Assembly: GCA_027064585.1 (NCBI GenBank) | Contig: JAMOPI010000020.1 | Span: 31,056-95,055 of the forward strand | DNA: 64,000 nucleotides | Direction of reading: 5' to 3' | DNA from: Candidatus Desulfofervidaceae bacterium | Lineage (GTDB): Bacteria; Desulfobacterota; Desulfofervidia; Desulfofervidales; Desulfofervidaceae | In this document: positions 1 to 9,878 of the stretch, in pieces | Numbering within the stretch: the first letter of the stretch is position 1 | Layout of the letters: each line of letters starts with the position of its first letter | Made by a program: the position numbers and the translations under genes | Notes under the pieces: model-generated | What the model saw: only the letters and a program-made list of their open reading frames with translations | What the model was told of the DNA's origin: nothing | Database searches by the model: none

Positions 1-1
1 A

Positions 2-439
2 GAAGAAATTTTAGAACTCTATGCCGGTATTGGTAACCTTTCTCTTCCGCTGGCTAAGGTCAGCAAAAGGCTGGTAGGGCTAGAGACAAATTCCTTGGCC
101 GTGAAAAATGCCAATTACAACGCACAGTTAAACAAGGTAAAAGCTATATTCAAACGGATAGATGTAGAAACGGCCTTAGAAGAATTCTTAAAAGAAGATA
201 ATGCCTTTGATCATCTTGTCCTTGATCCACCTCGCACTGGGTGTATACGCTCCCTTAAAACGGCATTGAGCCTCTTTCATCCGCACAAAATTGTATATGT
301 ATCTTGTCATCCCGCCACCCTGGCCAGAGATCTAAAGTTCCTCCTAGGACAAGGGTATCAGTTAAAGACAATTCAACCCTTAGATATGTTTCCCCAGACA
401 CAGCATATAGAAACAATTAGCCTTTTGACATTTGGCTAA
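2..439 (+). CDS. 23S rRNA/tRNA uracil-5-methyltransferase, C-terminal part (TrmA/RlmD family)
   Basis: This is the 3' part of an AdoMet-dependent RNA m5U methyltransferase; the gene is cut by the left edge of the window. The open frame begins upstream of the first in-frame ATG and shows the AdoMet motif LELYAGIGNLSLPLA, then DPPRTG (motif IV), then VSCHPATLARDL, which carries the catalytic cysteine of the RumA/TrmA/RlmD family. About 145 codons are visible where whole enzymes have 380-450, so the TRAM and central domains are missing here only because of the window edge. RlmD, RlmC and TrmA cannot be told apart from this part. Confidence 0.85.
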   Translation, partial: EEILELYAGIGNLSLPLAKVSKRLVGLETNSLAVKNANYNAQLNKVKAIFKRIDVETALEEFLKEDNAFDHLVLDPPRTGCIRSLKTALSLFHPHKIVYVSCHPATLARDLKFLLGQGYQLKTIQPLDMFPQTQHIETISLLTFG

Positions 440-551
440 AAAATCTAACTGATAACATGCGTTAGCAAAAAATAAATAACACCGTCAGGCTAATAACCAC
501 AAAACTTACACCTTTTACGCATCACCCATTTGCGCATTTACTCTTTCACAC

Positions 552-1319
552 CTAATGCAATGTCTCTGATCCCTTAGGTTTTGCCAATTGTTGTCCTTTT
601 TCCTGTACGGTCTTAAGATAATTGTCTACTTCACTTTCCATGTATTTAGCTAATTCATCCAAATCAGAGGTGTCCACAGGAAGGTCTGTCAGAAGAGAAA
701 GGGCCTCTATAATCGCCTTCGTAGCCTTTGGATTTTCTATCTGGACGGTGTAAAAGGGAATTTCTCCTAAAAGGCAAATACACTCAAATCCCTTTTCCTG
801 AGCCACTCCCAAAAGAGACCCATTCATACCGCTGATAGTTCCCCGTTTCATAGGCCGAAAGTTATATTGGCTGAGAGTGTTAATGATGTCTTCACTTGAG
901 GCCACCGTCCAAATACCAGGTGTATCTTTATGGCTGATTTCTACCGGCATGGCTGCCGCGGTGATAATCCTTTTTACCCCATGTAAACGGGCAAACTCTA
1001 AGATAGTATTGGCAAGGGCATATTCCCTTCCAGGAACTGGTTGCGCCTCACCGATAAAGATAAGTAAAGACTTATCCTCTAGCTGGGAGTAATAAAATTC
1101 GTTTCTGGGCACAAAAATTGGCTCAATTAAACCTGCTTGAATAGAAATGCCAGGTAATTGAAAGAGTTCATCTGAAGGGATTACTGCTATCTTTTCCGTA
1201 GGTAAGTGTTCCTTAAGGTATTTACCCACACTCAGGGCGACATAGCCCATGCCTGGCCAACAGGCAAAAAGCACTGGCGTCTCAAAGTCTTTTTTAAATA
1301 CCTCTATACTTAAACTCAT
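552..1319 (-). CDS. PAC2 family (proteasome-assembly-chaperone-like) protein
   Basis: About 255 residues of the PAC2 family, found in archaea and many bacteria and often annotated as carboxylate-amine ligase or proteasome assembly chaperone; the molecular role in bacteria is not known. The N-terminal CWPGMGYVA motif and the central TAAAMP segment are typical. The frame is open for 25 more codons upstream, but that would overlap the next gene. The ATG at 1319 is preceded by a strong AAGGAGG site, so that start is chosen. It lies just downstream of the TrmN6-like gene and probably belongs to the same minus-strand transcript. Confidence 0.75.
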   Translation of the reverse strand: MSLSIEVFKKDFETPVLFACWPGMGYVALSVGKYLKEHLPTEKIAVIPSDELFQLPGISIQAGLIEPIFVPRNEFYYSQLEDKSLLIFIGEAQPVPGREYALANTILEFARLHGVKRIITAAAMPVEISHKDTPGIWTVASSEDIINTLSQYNFRPMKRGTISGMNGSLLGVAQEKGFECICLLGEIPFYTVQIENPKATKAIIEALSLLTDLPVDTSDLDELAKYMESEVDNYLKTVQEKGQQLAKPKGSETLH

Positions 1320-1332
1320 TTTTCCTCCTTTT

Positions 1333-2064
1333 TTACCATTTATAGTATGCTGCCACTTCTGGCGTGTAGCGCTTTTCTGCTTCATAGATGACAAGAGGTG
1401 GCAAAACAGTTGTTTCTTCTTTCCCTCCTTTGATTGCTTCTACCAAAACAAAATTAGCCTCTTTATTCTGATAAGGATGCACAAAGCGCACTTTCTTTGG
1501 TTCTAGCCTATCCTCCTTTAATACTGTCAAAAGTCGCATCATCCGATAGGCTGGATAAATAAGATAAAGTCTTCCTTTTTCTTTTAACATAATTTTTGCC
1601 ACTTGCACAACCTCTTTTACCGACCCTTTAAGCTCATGGCGAGCAATGGCCGACTCTAAAACAGGATTAATTCGCCCTGTGCCAAGGGCGTAATAGGGTG
1701 GATTGCTAACGATGACATCAAAAGTTTTTTTCCAGAGAAAATGAGGGACATCACGCATATCTGCCTGTATAACAGCAATTTTGTCCTCACATTGATTTAG
1801 CTCAATGTTCTTTTGGGCCAGTTGGGCCAATGGGCCCTGTAGTTCTACGGCGACAATTTTACCTACAGTAGGATATCTAAGGGCTAGGATTAAGGCAATA
1901 ATACCATTACCTGTGCCCAATTCTAATACCCATTCTTTCTTTTTTATTTGCACAAAATGGGCTAAAATAAAGGTGTCTATGGCAAAACGGTAACCACGCT
2001 TGTGTTGATAGACTTTTAATTTTCCTCCTGCCAAAATGTCAAGGGTATGGTTTTGCCTAAGCAT
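1333..2064 (-). CDS. tRNA1(Val) A37 N6-methyltransferase-like protein (TrmN6/YfiC family)
   Basis: A 243-residue Rossmann-fold methyltransferase. It has the AdoMet motif VLELGTGNGIIALILA near residue 45, an acidic motif II (VAVEL) and the catalytic NPPY motif near residue 120, followed by YALGTGRINP as in YfiC/TrmN6 enzymes that methylate the exocyclic N6 of A37 in tRNA1(Val). The start abuts the stop of the DUF1015 gene (shared base at 2064), suggesting translational coupling. Another N6-adenine or N5-glutamine methyltransferase is possible, since NPPY is shared among these groups. Confidence 0.75.
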   Translation of the reverse strand: MLRQNHTLDILAGGKLKVYQHKRGYRFAIDTFILAHFVQIKKKEWVLELGTGNGIIALILALRYPTVGKIVAVELQGPLAQLAQKNIELNQCEDKIAVIQADMRDVPHFLWKKTFDVIVSNPPYYALGTGRINPVLESAIARHELKGSVKEVVQVAKIMLKEKGRLYLIYPAYRMMRLLTVLKEDRLEPKKVRFVHPYQNKEANFVLVEAIKGGKEETTVLPPLVIYEAEKRYTPEVAAYYKW

Positions 2065-3350
2065 TAGTATTGAAGGTCATTAATTACCAGGCCGGTAAGT
2101 AATTTGGGATAAAAACAAGTAGACTTTCGGGGCATCAAATATGAAGAAAGCACTACTTCTTTAAGCTGTTCTGCTGGGGTAGAATTAAGTAAAAAGGCTA
2201 GCCTGTATTGGTTGTTACGGATTAATGCAATTGCCTTGGTGTTAGTATAGACATATTCAATAAAGTCTTCCTGGTTAAAGTGTTCCTCTTTAAGCCCTAG
2301 AATGCGTTTTAAAATAAGCTTGGTTAGCACCATGACATCTAGTTTTCTTAGAACTTCTGGCAATTGTGGTGCCCAAATTTCACTTTTTAACACAAAGATG
2401 TAAAAATGAGACTTGTCATCGCCACAATAACAGCCAATAGCCTGTTTTTGTTTTTTTCTTTTAAAAGTATGTAAGGCCTGCCAGAATTCATCCTCTTGGG
2501 TGTAGGTTTTGACTTCAAAAAAGTCCTTTATTCTGTCCAAAAATGTAGCCAAAGAAAAATTTGGCAGAGAATGCTGCGGAAGCAGACGGTGAATGGGCAA
2601 AATCGTCAGCTGATCGTCGTTTAAATTGCTTAAATACATAGAGACAAAATGAAAGGGAGCATCCTGAGAGGCATTGGGAAGCTCTTTTGCCATTTCTTCT
2701 TTATAGGCGAGGGCAGTGCGATAACGGTGATGACCATCGGCAATGATGACCTTTTTATTCTGCAGAAGCCTTTTTACCTTCTCAATCACTTTTTTATCTT
2801 CAATCTGCCAAACCCGATGAAGAACTCCCTCATGTTTTACGGAGATAAAAGGAGGTCTTTTTTGGACAATAGGGTTTAAAAAGGCAAAGACTTCATCTTC
2901 TGGGTCATCGTAAACACCATAAACCTGACTAAAGTTGGCTTGGGTAACCTTTAATAGCCTTAACCTTTCTGAAACCGTTTTAGAAAAAGTTTTCTCATGA
3001 GGTAGGATAATGCCCTTATCAAAAGATTCTATGCGCACGCGAGCAATAAATCCTTTTTGCTGCTTTCTTATCCCGTTGATCGTATATTCCATATAATAAG
3101 GGAAAATGGACTCTTGGGGGATAGGTGTTAAAATCTGGTCTCTTAACCACTGCTTATAATAGGCAGCTGCCTTTTCTATCCAATTCTTTTCTTTACCTAA
3201 AATTAAACGAACGATATTGTAAGGACTTTTTCTTAATAAAGCTTCTCGTTCATCATCTGTAATTACATCATAAGGAGGACTAATGACATCTTCTATCTTT
3301 ACCTTGTCTTGATTATAAATAACTCCCTTAAACCCTCTGATTTCTACCAT
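2064..3350 (-). CDS. DUF1015 family protein
   Basis: A 428-residue member of the DUF1015 family, which is widespread in anaerobic bacteria. Visible family signatures are SPPYDVI near residue 24 and the ADGHHRYRTAL motif near residue 207. The motif resembles the active-site region of ParB-like nucleotide-binding folds, but no reaction can be read from the sequence. Full length for the family, with no sign of damage. It is the first gene of the minus-strand group that ends with the PAC2 gene, and its ATG has a GGAG-type site just upstream. Confidence 0.75.
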   Translation of the reverse strand: MVEIRGFKGVIYNQDKVKIEDVISPPYDVITDDEREALLRKSPYNIVRLILGKEKNWIEKAAAYYKQWLRDQILTPIPQESIFPYYMEYTINGIRKQQKGFIARVRIESFDKGIILPHEKTFSKTVSERLRLLKVTQANFSQVYGVYDDPEDEVFAFLNPIVQKRPPFISVKHEGVLHRVWQIEDKKVIEKVKRLLQNKKVIIADGHHRYRTALAYKEEMAKELPNASQDAPFHFVSMYLSNLNDDQLTILPIHRLLPQHSLPNFSLATFLDRIKDFFEVKTYTQEDEFWQALHTFKRKKQKQAIGCYCGDDKSHFYIFVLKSEIWAPQLPEVLRKLDVMVLTKLILKRILGLKEEHFNQEDFIEYVYTNTKAIALIRNNQYRLAFLLNSTPAEQLKEVVLSSYLMPRKSTCFYPKLLTGLVINDLQY

Positions 3351-3427
3351 TCTTTGCTCCTTAAAACAGTGCGCTAAATAACATATTGAAAGAATTTTAG
3401 CAAGGCGTCAAAATTTTATTTCACTTC

Positions 3428-3456
3428 TTGACTTTCTCTTCCTGGCATGGTTTAAG
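3428..3456 (+). promoter_or_regulatory. candidate sigma-70 promoter for uppP
   Basis: TTGACT at 3428-3433 and TTTAAG at 3451-3456 are separated by 17 bp and lie just before the uppP start, in the divergent gap between the DUF1015 gene and uppP. The -10 element is only a partial match, so this is tentative. Confidence 0.35.
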
Positions 3457-3465
3457 TCACAATTT

Positions 3466-4242
3466 ATGATGCATACTAAATTAATATTACAAGCCATTTT
3501 TTTAGGTATTTTACAGGGGGTAACCGAATTTCTGCCGATTAGTAGCTCTGGTCATCTAGTTATTGCTCAGCATTTTTGTCCTGAAATTGCCCGTTTTCCG
3601 GTAAGTCTGGATGTCATCCTTCATTTAGGCACATTGTTGGCCCTTTGTGTCTATTTTTGGAAGGATTTGATAGAAATGCTTTTGCATCCACGACTGGGTA
3701 TTCCTGTTGTGGTTGCCACCTTTGTTACCGCAGGGGTGGTGTTACCCTTTAAAAAGATTGTTGAATCCTTTTTTTCTTCTCCCCAGCTAGCCTGTCTTAT
3801 GTTATTTGTCACAGGCACCCTCTTGTTCATTGCCACGAAAAAGAAGGGAAATGACTGGGAACAAGTAAGAGTATTGGATGCAGTTAAGATTGGTTTGGCT
3901 CAGGCCATAGCGGTCATTCCGGGTATCTCTCGCTCTGGTACGACGATTGTGGCTGGGGTTTTATTTGGCCTTAAGGCAGAAACAGCCGCACGGTTTTCTT
4001 TTTTAATTGCCATTCCCGCCATCTTAGGGGCTGGCGTGCTTGAACTATCTGATTTGCACGGTTTCCCTTTATCTCTTCTTCTATCTTATTTTCTAGGCTT
4101 TCTTGCTTCATTTTTCTCTGGCCTATGGGCTATAAAGTGGCTCCTTAGGCTTCTTAGCCATACCCAAAATGCCCTTAAATATTTTGCCTATTACTGTTGG
4201 TTAGCAGGGATTATCTTTTTGATATTGATTAGATTTGTTTAG
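3466..4242 (+). CDS. uppP: undecaprenyl-diphosphatase
   Basis: A 258-residue polytopic membrane enzyme (BacA/UppP) that hydrolyses undecaprenyl diphosphate to the monophosphate lipid carrier for peptidoglycan and O-antigen assembly. The two signatures are present: LPISSSGHL near residue 23 (with the upstream GVTEF glutamate) and PGISRSGTTI near residue 148. Hydrophobic segments run through the whole protein, and the length is normal. Two adjacent ATGs (3466, 3469) are possible starts. It stands alone between a divergent gene and xerC. Confidence 0.93.
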   Translation: MMHTKLILQAIFLGILQGVTEFLPISSSGHLVIAQHFCPEIARFPVSLDVILHLGTLLALCVYFWKDLIEMLLHPRLGIPVVVATFVTAGVVLPFKKIVESFFSSPQLACLMLFVTGTLLFIATKKKGNDWEQVRVLDAVKIGLAQAIAVIPGISRSGTTIVAGVLFGLKAETAARFSFLIAIPAILGAGVLELSDLHGFPLSLLLSYFLGFLASFFSGLWAIKWLLRLLSHTQNALKYFAYYCWLAGIIFLILIRFV

Positions 4243-4309
4243 TTTCCCTTTGTTAATAAACCGTAAATGATGACTTGATTTTCAGCCTATTTGTGTTATT
4301 TAAAGTTTT

Positions 4310-5188
4310 ATGGAGACCTTTATAGAGGATTTTTTACATTATTTGCAATATGAGAAAAATTTTTCTCCGCATACTTTACGCGCCTACACACAAGATTTAG
4401 AGAGTTTTATCTCTTTTCTTGAAGAAAAAGGCCTTAATTCTTTTAAACAAGTTACCTCAGAGCACATCCGTAGCTATCTGGTAGAAATGATGCGCCGTTA
4501 TAAATGCCGGACGGTCAGCAGACGCCTCTCGGCCTTGCGTTCGTTTTTTAAATATTTGCTTAAAAAGGGCAAGATTGAAAGACAACCAACTGAGGCCATT
4601 TTTAATCCCAAGCTGAGTAGGAATTTACCGCATTTTCTTACCGTAGATGAGACCTTTGCTCTTTTAAAAACACCAAAAGAAGATAACGTTTTATCTAAGC
4701 GGGACAAGGCCATTTTAGAATTGCTTTATGCCACAGGCATGCGGGTAAGTGAGTTGGCAGGATTAAATTTGGAAGACATTGATTTAAAAGAGGGTATTAT
4801 CAGAGTCTATGGCAAGGGGAGAAAGGAAAGGCTTGTCTTTTTAGGGGAGCCGGCTAAAAGGGCACTAGAGGCATATTTAAAAGAAAGGCCAAGGCTTTTA
4901 CGAAATAACTCCAAGGCCGTTTTTTTAAGTGCGAAAGGCACACGCCTGACAACACGCAGCGTGCATCGTATTGTCAAAAAATACGGTATGTTAGGAGGAA
5001 TTTGCAAAAACATTTATCCTCACCTTTTGCGTCATAGCTTTGCCACCCATCTTTTAAATCAAGGGGCAGATTTAAGGACTGTACAAGAGCTTTTAGGACA
5101 TGCCAATTTAGGTACAACCGAAAAATACACGCATGTTACGGTAGAAAGATTGATGGAGGTCTATGATAAAACACATCCAAGGAGCTAA
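4310..5188 (+). CDS. xerC: tyrosine recombinase XerC/XerD type
   Basis: A 292-residue site-specific tyrosine recombinase. The N-terminal SAM-like core-binding domain ([15 protein letters not shown] start) is followed by the catalytic domain with Arg in ATGMRVSEL, the [12 protein letters not shown] box, LGHANLGTT and the nucleophile Tyr in EKYTHV near the end. Length and motifs fit the housekeeping chromosome-dimer resolvase rather than a phage integrase. The order xerC-hslV-hslU matches the known codV-clpQ-clpY arrangement of Bacillus, which supports calling it XerC. It overlaps no foreign DNA. Confidence 0.85.
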   Translation: METFIEDFLHYLQYEKNFSPHTLRAYTQDLESFISFLEEKGLNSFKQVTSEHIRSYLVEMMRRYKCRTVSRRLSALRSFFKYLLKKGKIERQPTEAIFNPKLSRNLPHFLTVDETFALLKTPKEDNVLSKRDKAILELLYATGMRVSELAGLNLEDIDLKEGIIRVYGKGRKERLVFLGEPAKRALEAYLKERPRLLRNNSKAVFLSAKGTRLTTRSVHRIVKKYGMLGGICKNIYPHLLRHSFATHLLNQGADLRTVQELLGHANLGTTEKYTHVTVERLMEVYDKTHPRS

Positions 5189-5189
5189 G

Positions 5190-5723
5190 ATGATAAGAAG
5201 TACGACTATTTTAAGTGTGAGGCGGGATAATGTTGCCGTCATGGCCGGTGATGGCCAGGTGACCTTTGGTCAGAGTTATATTATGAAACATAAGGCACAT
5301 AAAGTGCGCCGGCTTTACCAAGGCAATGTTCTCGCTGGTTTTGCAGGCGCAAGTGCCGATGCCATGACCCTGTTTGAAAAGTTTGAACAAAAGCTAGAGC
5401 AATATAATGGTCAGTTAAAACGGGCGGCAGTAGAGTTGGCTAAAGATTGGCGCACTGATAGGATTTTGCGCCGCCTTGAGGCCCTTTTGCTTGTGGCCGA
5501 TAAAACATCAACTCTGATTATTTCTGGTAATGGCGATGTAATTGAACCAGATGACCCTGTCGCGGCTATTGGTTCAGGAGGTCCCTATGCCTTAGCCGCA
5601 GCGAAGGCCTTGCTTAAACACTCTTCCCTTTCTGCACCTGAAATTGCTCAGGAAGCCATGCAGATTGCGGCAAGTATCTGTCCTTATACCAATACTGAAC
5701 TTGTACTTGAAGTCCTTAAATAA
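5190..5723 (+). CDS. hslV: ATP-dependent protease subunit HslV (ClpQ)
   Basis: The proteolytic subunit of the HslUV protease, a two-ring threonine peptidase. The start at 5190 is chosen because the protein then begins M-I-R-S-TTIL, placing the catalytic threonine where HslV proteins carry it; an earlier in-frame ATG at 5163 would add nine unneeded residues. An AAGGAG site overlaps the end of xer[10 protein letters not shown] and the [11 protein letters not shown] motif are typical. At 177 residues it is of normal length, and it lies 14 bp before hslU. Confidence 0.93.
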   Translation: MIRSTTILSVRRDNVAVMAGDGQVTFGQSYIMKHKAHKVRRLYQGNVLAGFAGASADAMTLFEKFEQKLEQYNGQLKRAAVELAKDWRTDRILRRLEALLLVADKTSTLIISGNGDVIEPDDPVAAIGSGGPYALAAAKALLKHSSLSAPEIAQEAMQIAASICPYTNTELVLEVLK

Positions 5724-5737
5724 AGGAGGCCAAAAAT

Positions 5738-7096
5738 ATGTCTTATTTAACCCCTAAGGAAATAGTAGCTGCTTTAGACAAATATATCATTGGCCAGGAC
5801 AAGGCCAAAAAGGCCGTGGCCATTGCCTTACGCAACCGCTGGCGGCGGAAACAGGTACCGCCTCCTTTAAGGGATGAGATTGCTCCCAAAAATATCCTCA
5901 TGATTGGTCCAACAGGTGTGGGCAAAACGGAGATTGCGAGACGCCTGGCTGCTTTGGCCAATTCTCCCTTTTTAAAAGTAGAGGCCACTAAGTTTACTGA
6001 GGTTGGATATGTAGGGCGAGATGTAGAATCAATGATCAGGGACTTGACTGAAGTGGCTGTAAATATGGTCAGAGAGGAAGAAACAAAAAAGGTCATGGCC
6101 AAGGCTAGGGAAATGGCCGAGGAACGACTTTTGGATATTTTGTTACCCCGTCCACCTAAAACTCCTGTACCCGAAGAAGTACATTTAGAACTCGTACGCC
6201 GAGAAACAAACTATGATGCCGTAAGGGAGAAGATGCGGATTATGTTACATGAAGGAAAACTGAAAGATCGGTATGTGGAACTTGAGACGACAGAAAAGAA
6301 CCTGCCCGTAATAGAAATTTTTTCCGTAGCCGGGTTGGATGAATTGGAGACAAGTTTTCGGGAAATGTTTGAGTCTATGATGCCTAAAAGAACCAAACGT
6401 CGGAAAGTGAAAGTGCCAGAAGCCTTAGAAATTTTGACTGAAGAAGAAGCACGGAAGCTAATAGATATGGATAAAGTGATTAATATTGCCAAAAAGCGGG
6501 TAGAGGAGTCAGGTATTATCTTTATTGATGAGATTGATAAGGTAGCTGGCACTGCCTCTGCCAAAAGTGGACCAGATGTATCACGGGAGGGTGTGCAACG
6601 AGATTTATTACCCATTGTTGAGGGAACAACGGTTAATACTAAGTATGGTATGGTGCGCACCGACCACATTTTGTTTATTGCGGCCGGTGCCTTTCACATG
6701 TCAAAACCATCTGATTTGATTCCAGAACTGCAAGGGCGTTTTCCCATCCGGGTGGAACTTGATCCCTTGGGACAAAAGGAGTTTGAACGCATTTTGACTG
6801 AGCCAGAAAATGCCTTGGTCAAACAATATAAGGCGCTTATGGCCACTGAAGGTATTGAGCTTGAATTTACCAAAGAGGCCATTGCCAAAATTGCTGAGAT
6901 TGCTGTCATGGTAAATGAACGTACCGAAAACATTGGGGCACGTAGGCTTTACACCATCATGGAAAGGCTTTTAGAAGATATTTCCTTCTCTGCGCCAGAG
7001 ATGAAGGGGCAAAAGGTAGTGATTACCCCTGAATACGTAGAGGAAAAGCTGCAAGATACAGTCAAGGATGAGGACTTAAGCCGCTACATCCTTTAG
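5738..7096 (+). CDS. hslU: ATP-dependent unfoldase HslU (ClpY)
   Basis: A 452-residue AAA+ unfoldase partner of HslV. Walker A is GPTGVGKTE near residue 57, followed by the pore loop region with GYVGRD. The intermediate I-domain spans roughly residues 110-240, Walker B is IIFIDEID near residue 260, and the C-terminal LSRYIL tail inserts into HslV. There is a strong AAAGGAGG site before the ATG. Complete and ordinary. Confidence 0.95.
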   Translation: MSYLTPKEIVAALDKYIIGQDKAKKAVAIALRNRWRRKQVPPPLRDEIAPKNILMIGPTGVGKTEIARRLAALANSPFLKVEATKFTEVGYVGRDVESMIRDLTEVAVNMVREEETKKVMAKAREMAEERLLDILLPRPPKTPVPEEVHLELVRRETNYDAVREKMRIMLHEGKLKDRYVELETTEKNLPVIEIFSVAGLDELETSFREMFESMMPKRTKRRKVKVPEALEILTEEEARKLIDMDKVINIAKKRVEESGIIFIDEIDKVAGTASAKSGPDVSREGVQRDLLPIVEGTTVNTKYGMVRTDHILFIAAGAFHMSKPSDLIPELQGRFPIRVELDPLGQKEFERILTEPENALVKQYKALMATEGIELEFTKEAIAKIAEIAVMVNERTENIGARRLYTIMERLLEDISFSAPEMKGQKVVITPEYVEEKLQDTVKDEDLSRYIL

Positions 7097-7105
7097 GAGA
7101 AAGAG

Positions 7106-7987
7106 ATGGAAGACATTAAAAGACGGGCCGCGGTTCTTATTGAATCTCTTCCTTATATACGCGAGTTTTACCAAAAGACCTTTGTTATTAAATACGGCGG
7201 CCACGCCATGGTAGATGAAGAGTTAAAGCAAAACTTTGCCCTGGATGTGGTGCTTTTAAAATATATTGGCCTTAACCCCATTGTAGTGCATGGAGGAGGG
7301 CCACAGATTGGCGAGGTCTTAAAAAAGATGGGCATTCAGTCACGGTTTGTTGGCGGGATGCGGGTGACAGATGATGCTACCATGGATGTAGTGGAGATGG
7401 TGCTTGTGGGTAAGGTAAATAAGGAAATTGTCAATTTGATCAATCAGGCTGGTGGCAGGGCCATTGGTTTAAGTGGCAAAGATGGCTGTCTGATAGAGGC
7501 AAGAAAGATTGTGTTTAAAAATGAAGACTTGCCGGATAAGCCGCCTGAGATTATTGATTTGGGACATGTGGGTGAAGTAGTGCGGATTAATAAAGACATT
7601 TTAAGACTATTTGAACGCCCGCAATTTATCCCGGTCATTGCCCCAGTCGGGGTAGGGCAGAGGGGAGAAACATTTAACATTAATGCCGATTTAGTCGCCG
7701 CCAAGATAGCCGGTGCCCTTAAGGCAAAAAAACTTATTCTTTTGACGGATGTACGTGGGGTATTGGATAGTAAAGGCAACTTAGTGTCCTCTATGACTAT
7801 AGAGGATGCAGAGCGATTAATTAAAAATAAAGTCGTTTCTGGAGGGATGATTCCCAAATTAAGGGCAGCCATAGAGGCAGTAAAAGAAGGAGTAGAAAAG
7901 GCCCACATTATTGATGGGCGTATTTTGCATGCGGTGTTATTAGAATTGTTTACAAGTAAAGGTATAGGGACAGAAATTGTGAGCTAA
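7106..7987 (+). CDS. argB: acetylglutamate kinase
   Basis: Phosphorylates N-acetylglutamate in the second step of arginine synthesis. The 293-residue protein has the amino-acid-kinase motifs KYGGHAM (residue 29 region) and VHGGGPQIG, the FVGGMRVTD arginine-sensor-like segment, NINAD, and [11 protein letters not shown]. An N-terminal helix of about 20 residues before the kinase core suggests the hexameric, arginine-inhibited form; that is inference. It lies 9 bp after hslU and 11 bp before argD in one transcript. Confidence 0.94.
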   Translation: MEDIKRRAAVLIESLPYIREFYQKTFVIKYGGHAMVDEELKQNFALDVVLLKYIGLNPIVVHGGGPQIGEVLKKMGIQSRFVGGMRVTDDATMDVVEMVLVGKVNKEIVNLINQAGGRAIGLSGKDGCLIEARKIVFKNEDLPDKPPEIIDLGHVGEVVRINKDILRLFERPQFIPVIAPVGVGQRGETFNINADLVAAKIAGALKAKKLILLTDVRGVLDSKGNLVSSMTIEDAERLIKNKVVSGGMIPKLRAAIEAVKEGVEKAHIIDGRILHAVLLELFTSKGIGTEIVS

Positions 7988-7998
7988 GGAGTTTTGCC

Positions 7999-9177
7999 AT
8001 GGATTGGGTAGAAAAAGACAAAAAGTATATTATGAACACCTATCCCCGCCATCCCATTGTCGTCACCAAGGCCAAGGGATATAAGGTTTGGGATGAAAAG
8101 GGGAAGGAGTATATTGACCTTTTTGCTGGCATTTCCGTATGCAACCTTGGCCACTGTCACCCTGAGGTGATAAAGGCGGTAGAGGCCCAGATCTATCGGC
8201 TGTTTCACATTTCCAACCTCTATTACACCATTCCCCAGATAGAATTGGCTGAACTTTTAGTCAAACACTCGTTTGCGGATAAGGTCTTTTTCTGTAACAG
8301 CGGGGCAGAAGCCAACGAAGGGGCGATCAAGTTGGCCAGAAAATGGGGTAAACAATTTTCTCCTCCTAAATACAAAATCATTACCCTAGAAGGTTCTTTT
8401 CACGGCCGCACTTTAGGCACCATTGCCGCTACTGGCCAAGAAAAGGTCAAAAAGGGGTTTGAGCCGCTTGTACCTGGATTTGTGCATGTGCCTTTTGATG
8501 ATATTAAGGCGATTGAGGCGGCCATAGATAAAGAGACCTGTGCCGTTATGGTAGAACCCATCCAAGGAGAGGGTGGGGTGCGTATTCCATCTGCCCATTA
8601 TTTAGAAAGGATCAGAAGGATCTGTGATGAAGAAAACCTCCTTTTAATTTTTGATGAAGTGCAAACAGGCATGGGCCGCACAGGCTATCTCTTTGCCTAT
8701 GAACATGAGGATGTAAGGCCTGACATCCTTACCCTAGCCAAATCTTTAGCCAATGGTCTGCCCATTGGGGCCATTTTAGCCAGGAAGGAAGTGGCTGAGG
8801 CCTTTAAAGTAGGTAGTCATGGCAGCACCTTTGGTGGCAATCCTGTTTCTTGTGCCGCCGCCAAGGCAGTAATGAAGGTGCTTACCGAGACAGAAATTTT
8901 GGAATATACGAGACAATTAGGAAACTTTTTGAAAGAAAAACTTGAAAAACTTAAAGAAAGGCACGAAATTATCAAAGAAATTCGCATAAGGGGACTTATG
9001 GTTGGGGTAGAGTTAGAAAAAAAGGCCGCTCCGATTGTAGAGGCCTGTTTAGAAGAAGGATTTCTTATCAATGCCGTGCAGGAAAAGGTACTTAGGTTTT
9101 TGCCGCCACTTATCATTGAAAGAGAAGCACTGGCTGCCTTTATAGAGGTGCTTGATGGTATTTTGGGAAGATTTTAA
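7999..9177 (+). CDS. argD: acetylornithine aminotransferase
   Basis: A 392-residue class III PLP aminotransferase that converts N-acetylglutamate semialdehyde to N-acetylornithine; it may also serve other omega-aminotransferase roles. Typical segments are FCNSGAEANE, FHGRTLG, EPIQGEGG, FDEVQTGMGRTG and the PLP lysine in LAKSLANGLPIGA. The 3' end overlaps the start of the nucleotidyltransferase gene by about 23 bp. The arg order is interrupted after this gene by an MNT/HEPN module before argF. Confidence 0.92.
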   Translation: MDWVEKDKKYIMNTYPRHPIVVTKAKGYKVWDEKGKEYIDLFAGISVCNLGHCHPEVIKAVEAQIYRLFHISNLYYTIPQIELAELLVKHSFADKVFFCNSGAEANEGAIKLARKWGKQFSPPKYKIITLEGSFHGRTLGTIAATGQEKVKKGFEPLVPGFVHVPFDDIKAIEAAIDKETCAVMVEPIQGEGGVRIPSAHYLERIRRICDEENLLLIFDEVQTGMGRTGYLFAYEHEDVRPDILTLAKSLANGLPIGAILARKEVAEAFKVGSHGSTFGGNPVSCAAAKAVMKVLTETEILEYTRQLGNFLKEKLEKLKERHEIIKEIRIRGLMVGVELEKKAAPIVEACLEEGFLINAVQEKVLRFLPPLIIEREALAAFIEVLDGILGRF

Positions 9178-9478
9178 GGCTCTAAAAGAGGCAATTATTA
9201 AGTGTTTTCTTCCTGTTAAGCCTAAAAAAATCTATCTTTTTGGCTCTTTTGCCAGAGGAGAGGCAGATGTTTATAGCGATATAGACCTGATTATTGTCTA
9301 TGAGACAAAAAAACGGTTTTTAAAAAGACTTGAAGAGCTGTATCTTTTATGGGATCTTCCCAAGGCAGTAGATATTCTAGCTTATACACCCGAAGAGTTT
9401 GAGAGGTTGAAAAAAGAAGGTGGTTTTGTCGCACAGGCTATAAAAGAGGGAAAGCTTATTTATGAAGCAAACATTTAG
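9155..9478 (+). CDS. minimal nucleotidyltransferase (MNT, MntA-like)
   Basis: A small Pol-beta-fold nucleotidyltransferase of about 107 residues with the active-site motif FGSFARGEADVYSDIDL (GS plus DxD). Such proteins pair with HEPN/HepT proteins in type VII toxin-antitoxin systems, where MNT adds AMP to the HEPN partner. The start is inside argD, and the stop lies inside the next HEPN gene. A TTG three bases upstream is also in frame, but the ATG at 9155 is preferred. Its HEPN partner carries a stop codon, so this copy may be decaying. Confidence 0.8.
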   Translation: MVFWEDFKALKEAIIKCFLPVKPKKIYLFGSFARGEADVYSDIDLIIVYETKKRFLKRLEELYLLWDLPKAVDILAYTPEEFERLKKEGGFVAQAIKEGKLIYEANI

Positions 9479-9878
9479 AGAAGCAAAAAGATGGTTTTTA
9501 CAGGCAGAAGATGACTTACGGTTTGTAGAATGGGTGAAAAAAGAGAGTCTTTTTTAAGGCTGCTTTATGGCGCAGCAGAGTGGAGAAAAGGCATTAAAGG
9601 CGTGTCTTTATGCTATGGGCAAAAGAGTGGTTATAGGACATTCCCTTTTTGAATTTGCGCAGATGCTGGCTGAAGAGGATAAGGAGTTTTTAAAAATAAT
9701 GAATCCCGCCAAAAGGCTTGATAGATATTATATTCCAACCAGGTATCCTAATGGACTGCCTGGGGGAATGCCGTTTCAGGTATACACTCAAGAGGATTTA
9801 AACCAAGCCTTTACTGACGCAAAGGCCGTGGTGGAGAGGGCAAGAGAATTTTTAATCAAAAAAGGAGTCTTACCGTGA
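9462..9878 (+). pseudogene. HEPN-domain protein interrupted by in-frame stop
   Basis: A HEPN-domain partner of the preceding nucleotidyltransferase. The frame starts at ATG 9462 and reads a normal N-terminal helix (REAKRWFLQAEDDL) for 31 codons. It then meets TAA at 9555-9557 and continues in the same frame with GCFMAQQSGEKALKA, a classic HEPN helix, to the stop at 9878. The conserved family reads a residue, not a stop, at this place, so a single nonsense change (or sequencing error) is likely. A shorter protein from ATG 9567 (103 residues) would lack helix 1. The stop overlaps the argF GTG start by 4 bp. Confidence 0.75.

Noticed and set aside
445..465. Hairpin CTAAC...GTTAG with a T-run as a terminator after the PAC2 gene
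   Set aside because: The stem is only 5 bp and AT-rich; too weak to claim.
4310..5188. XerC-type recombinase as integrase of the islands
   Set aside because: It sits in the xerC-hslV-hslU order of a housekeeping gene, far from both islands, and has normal Xer length and motifs.
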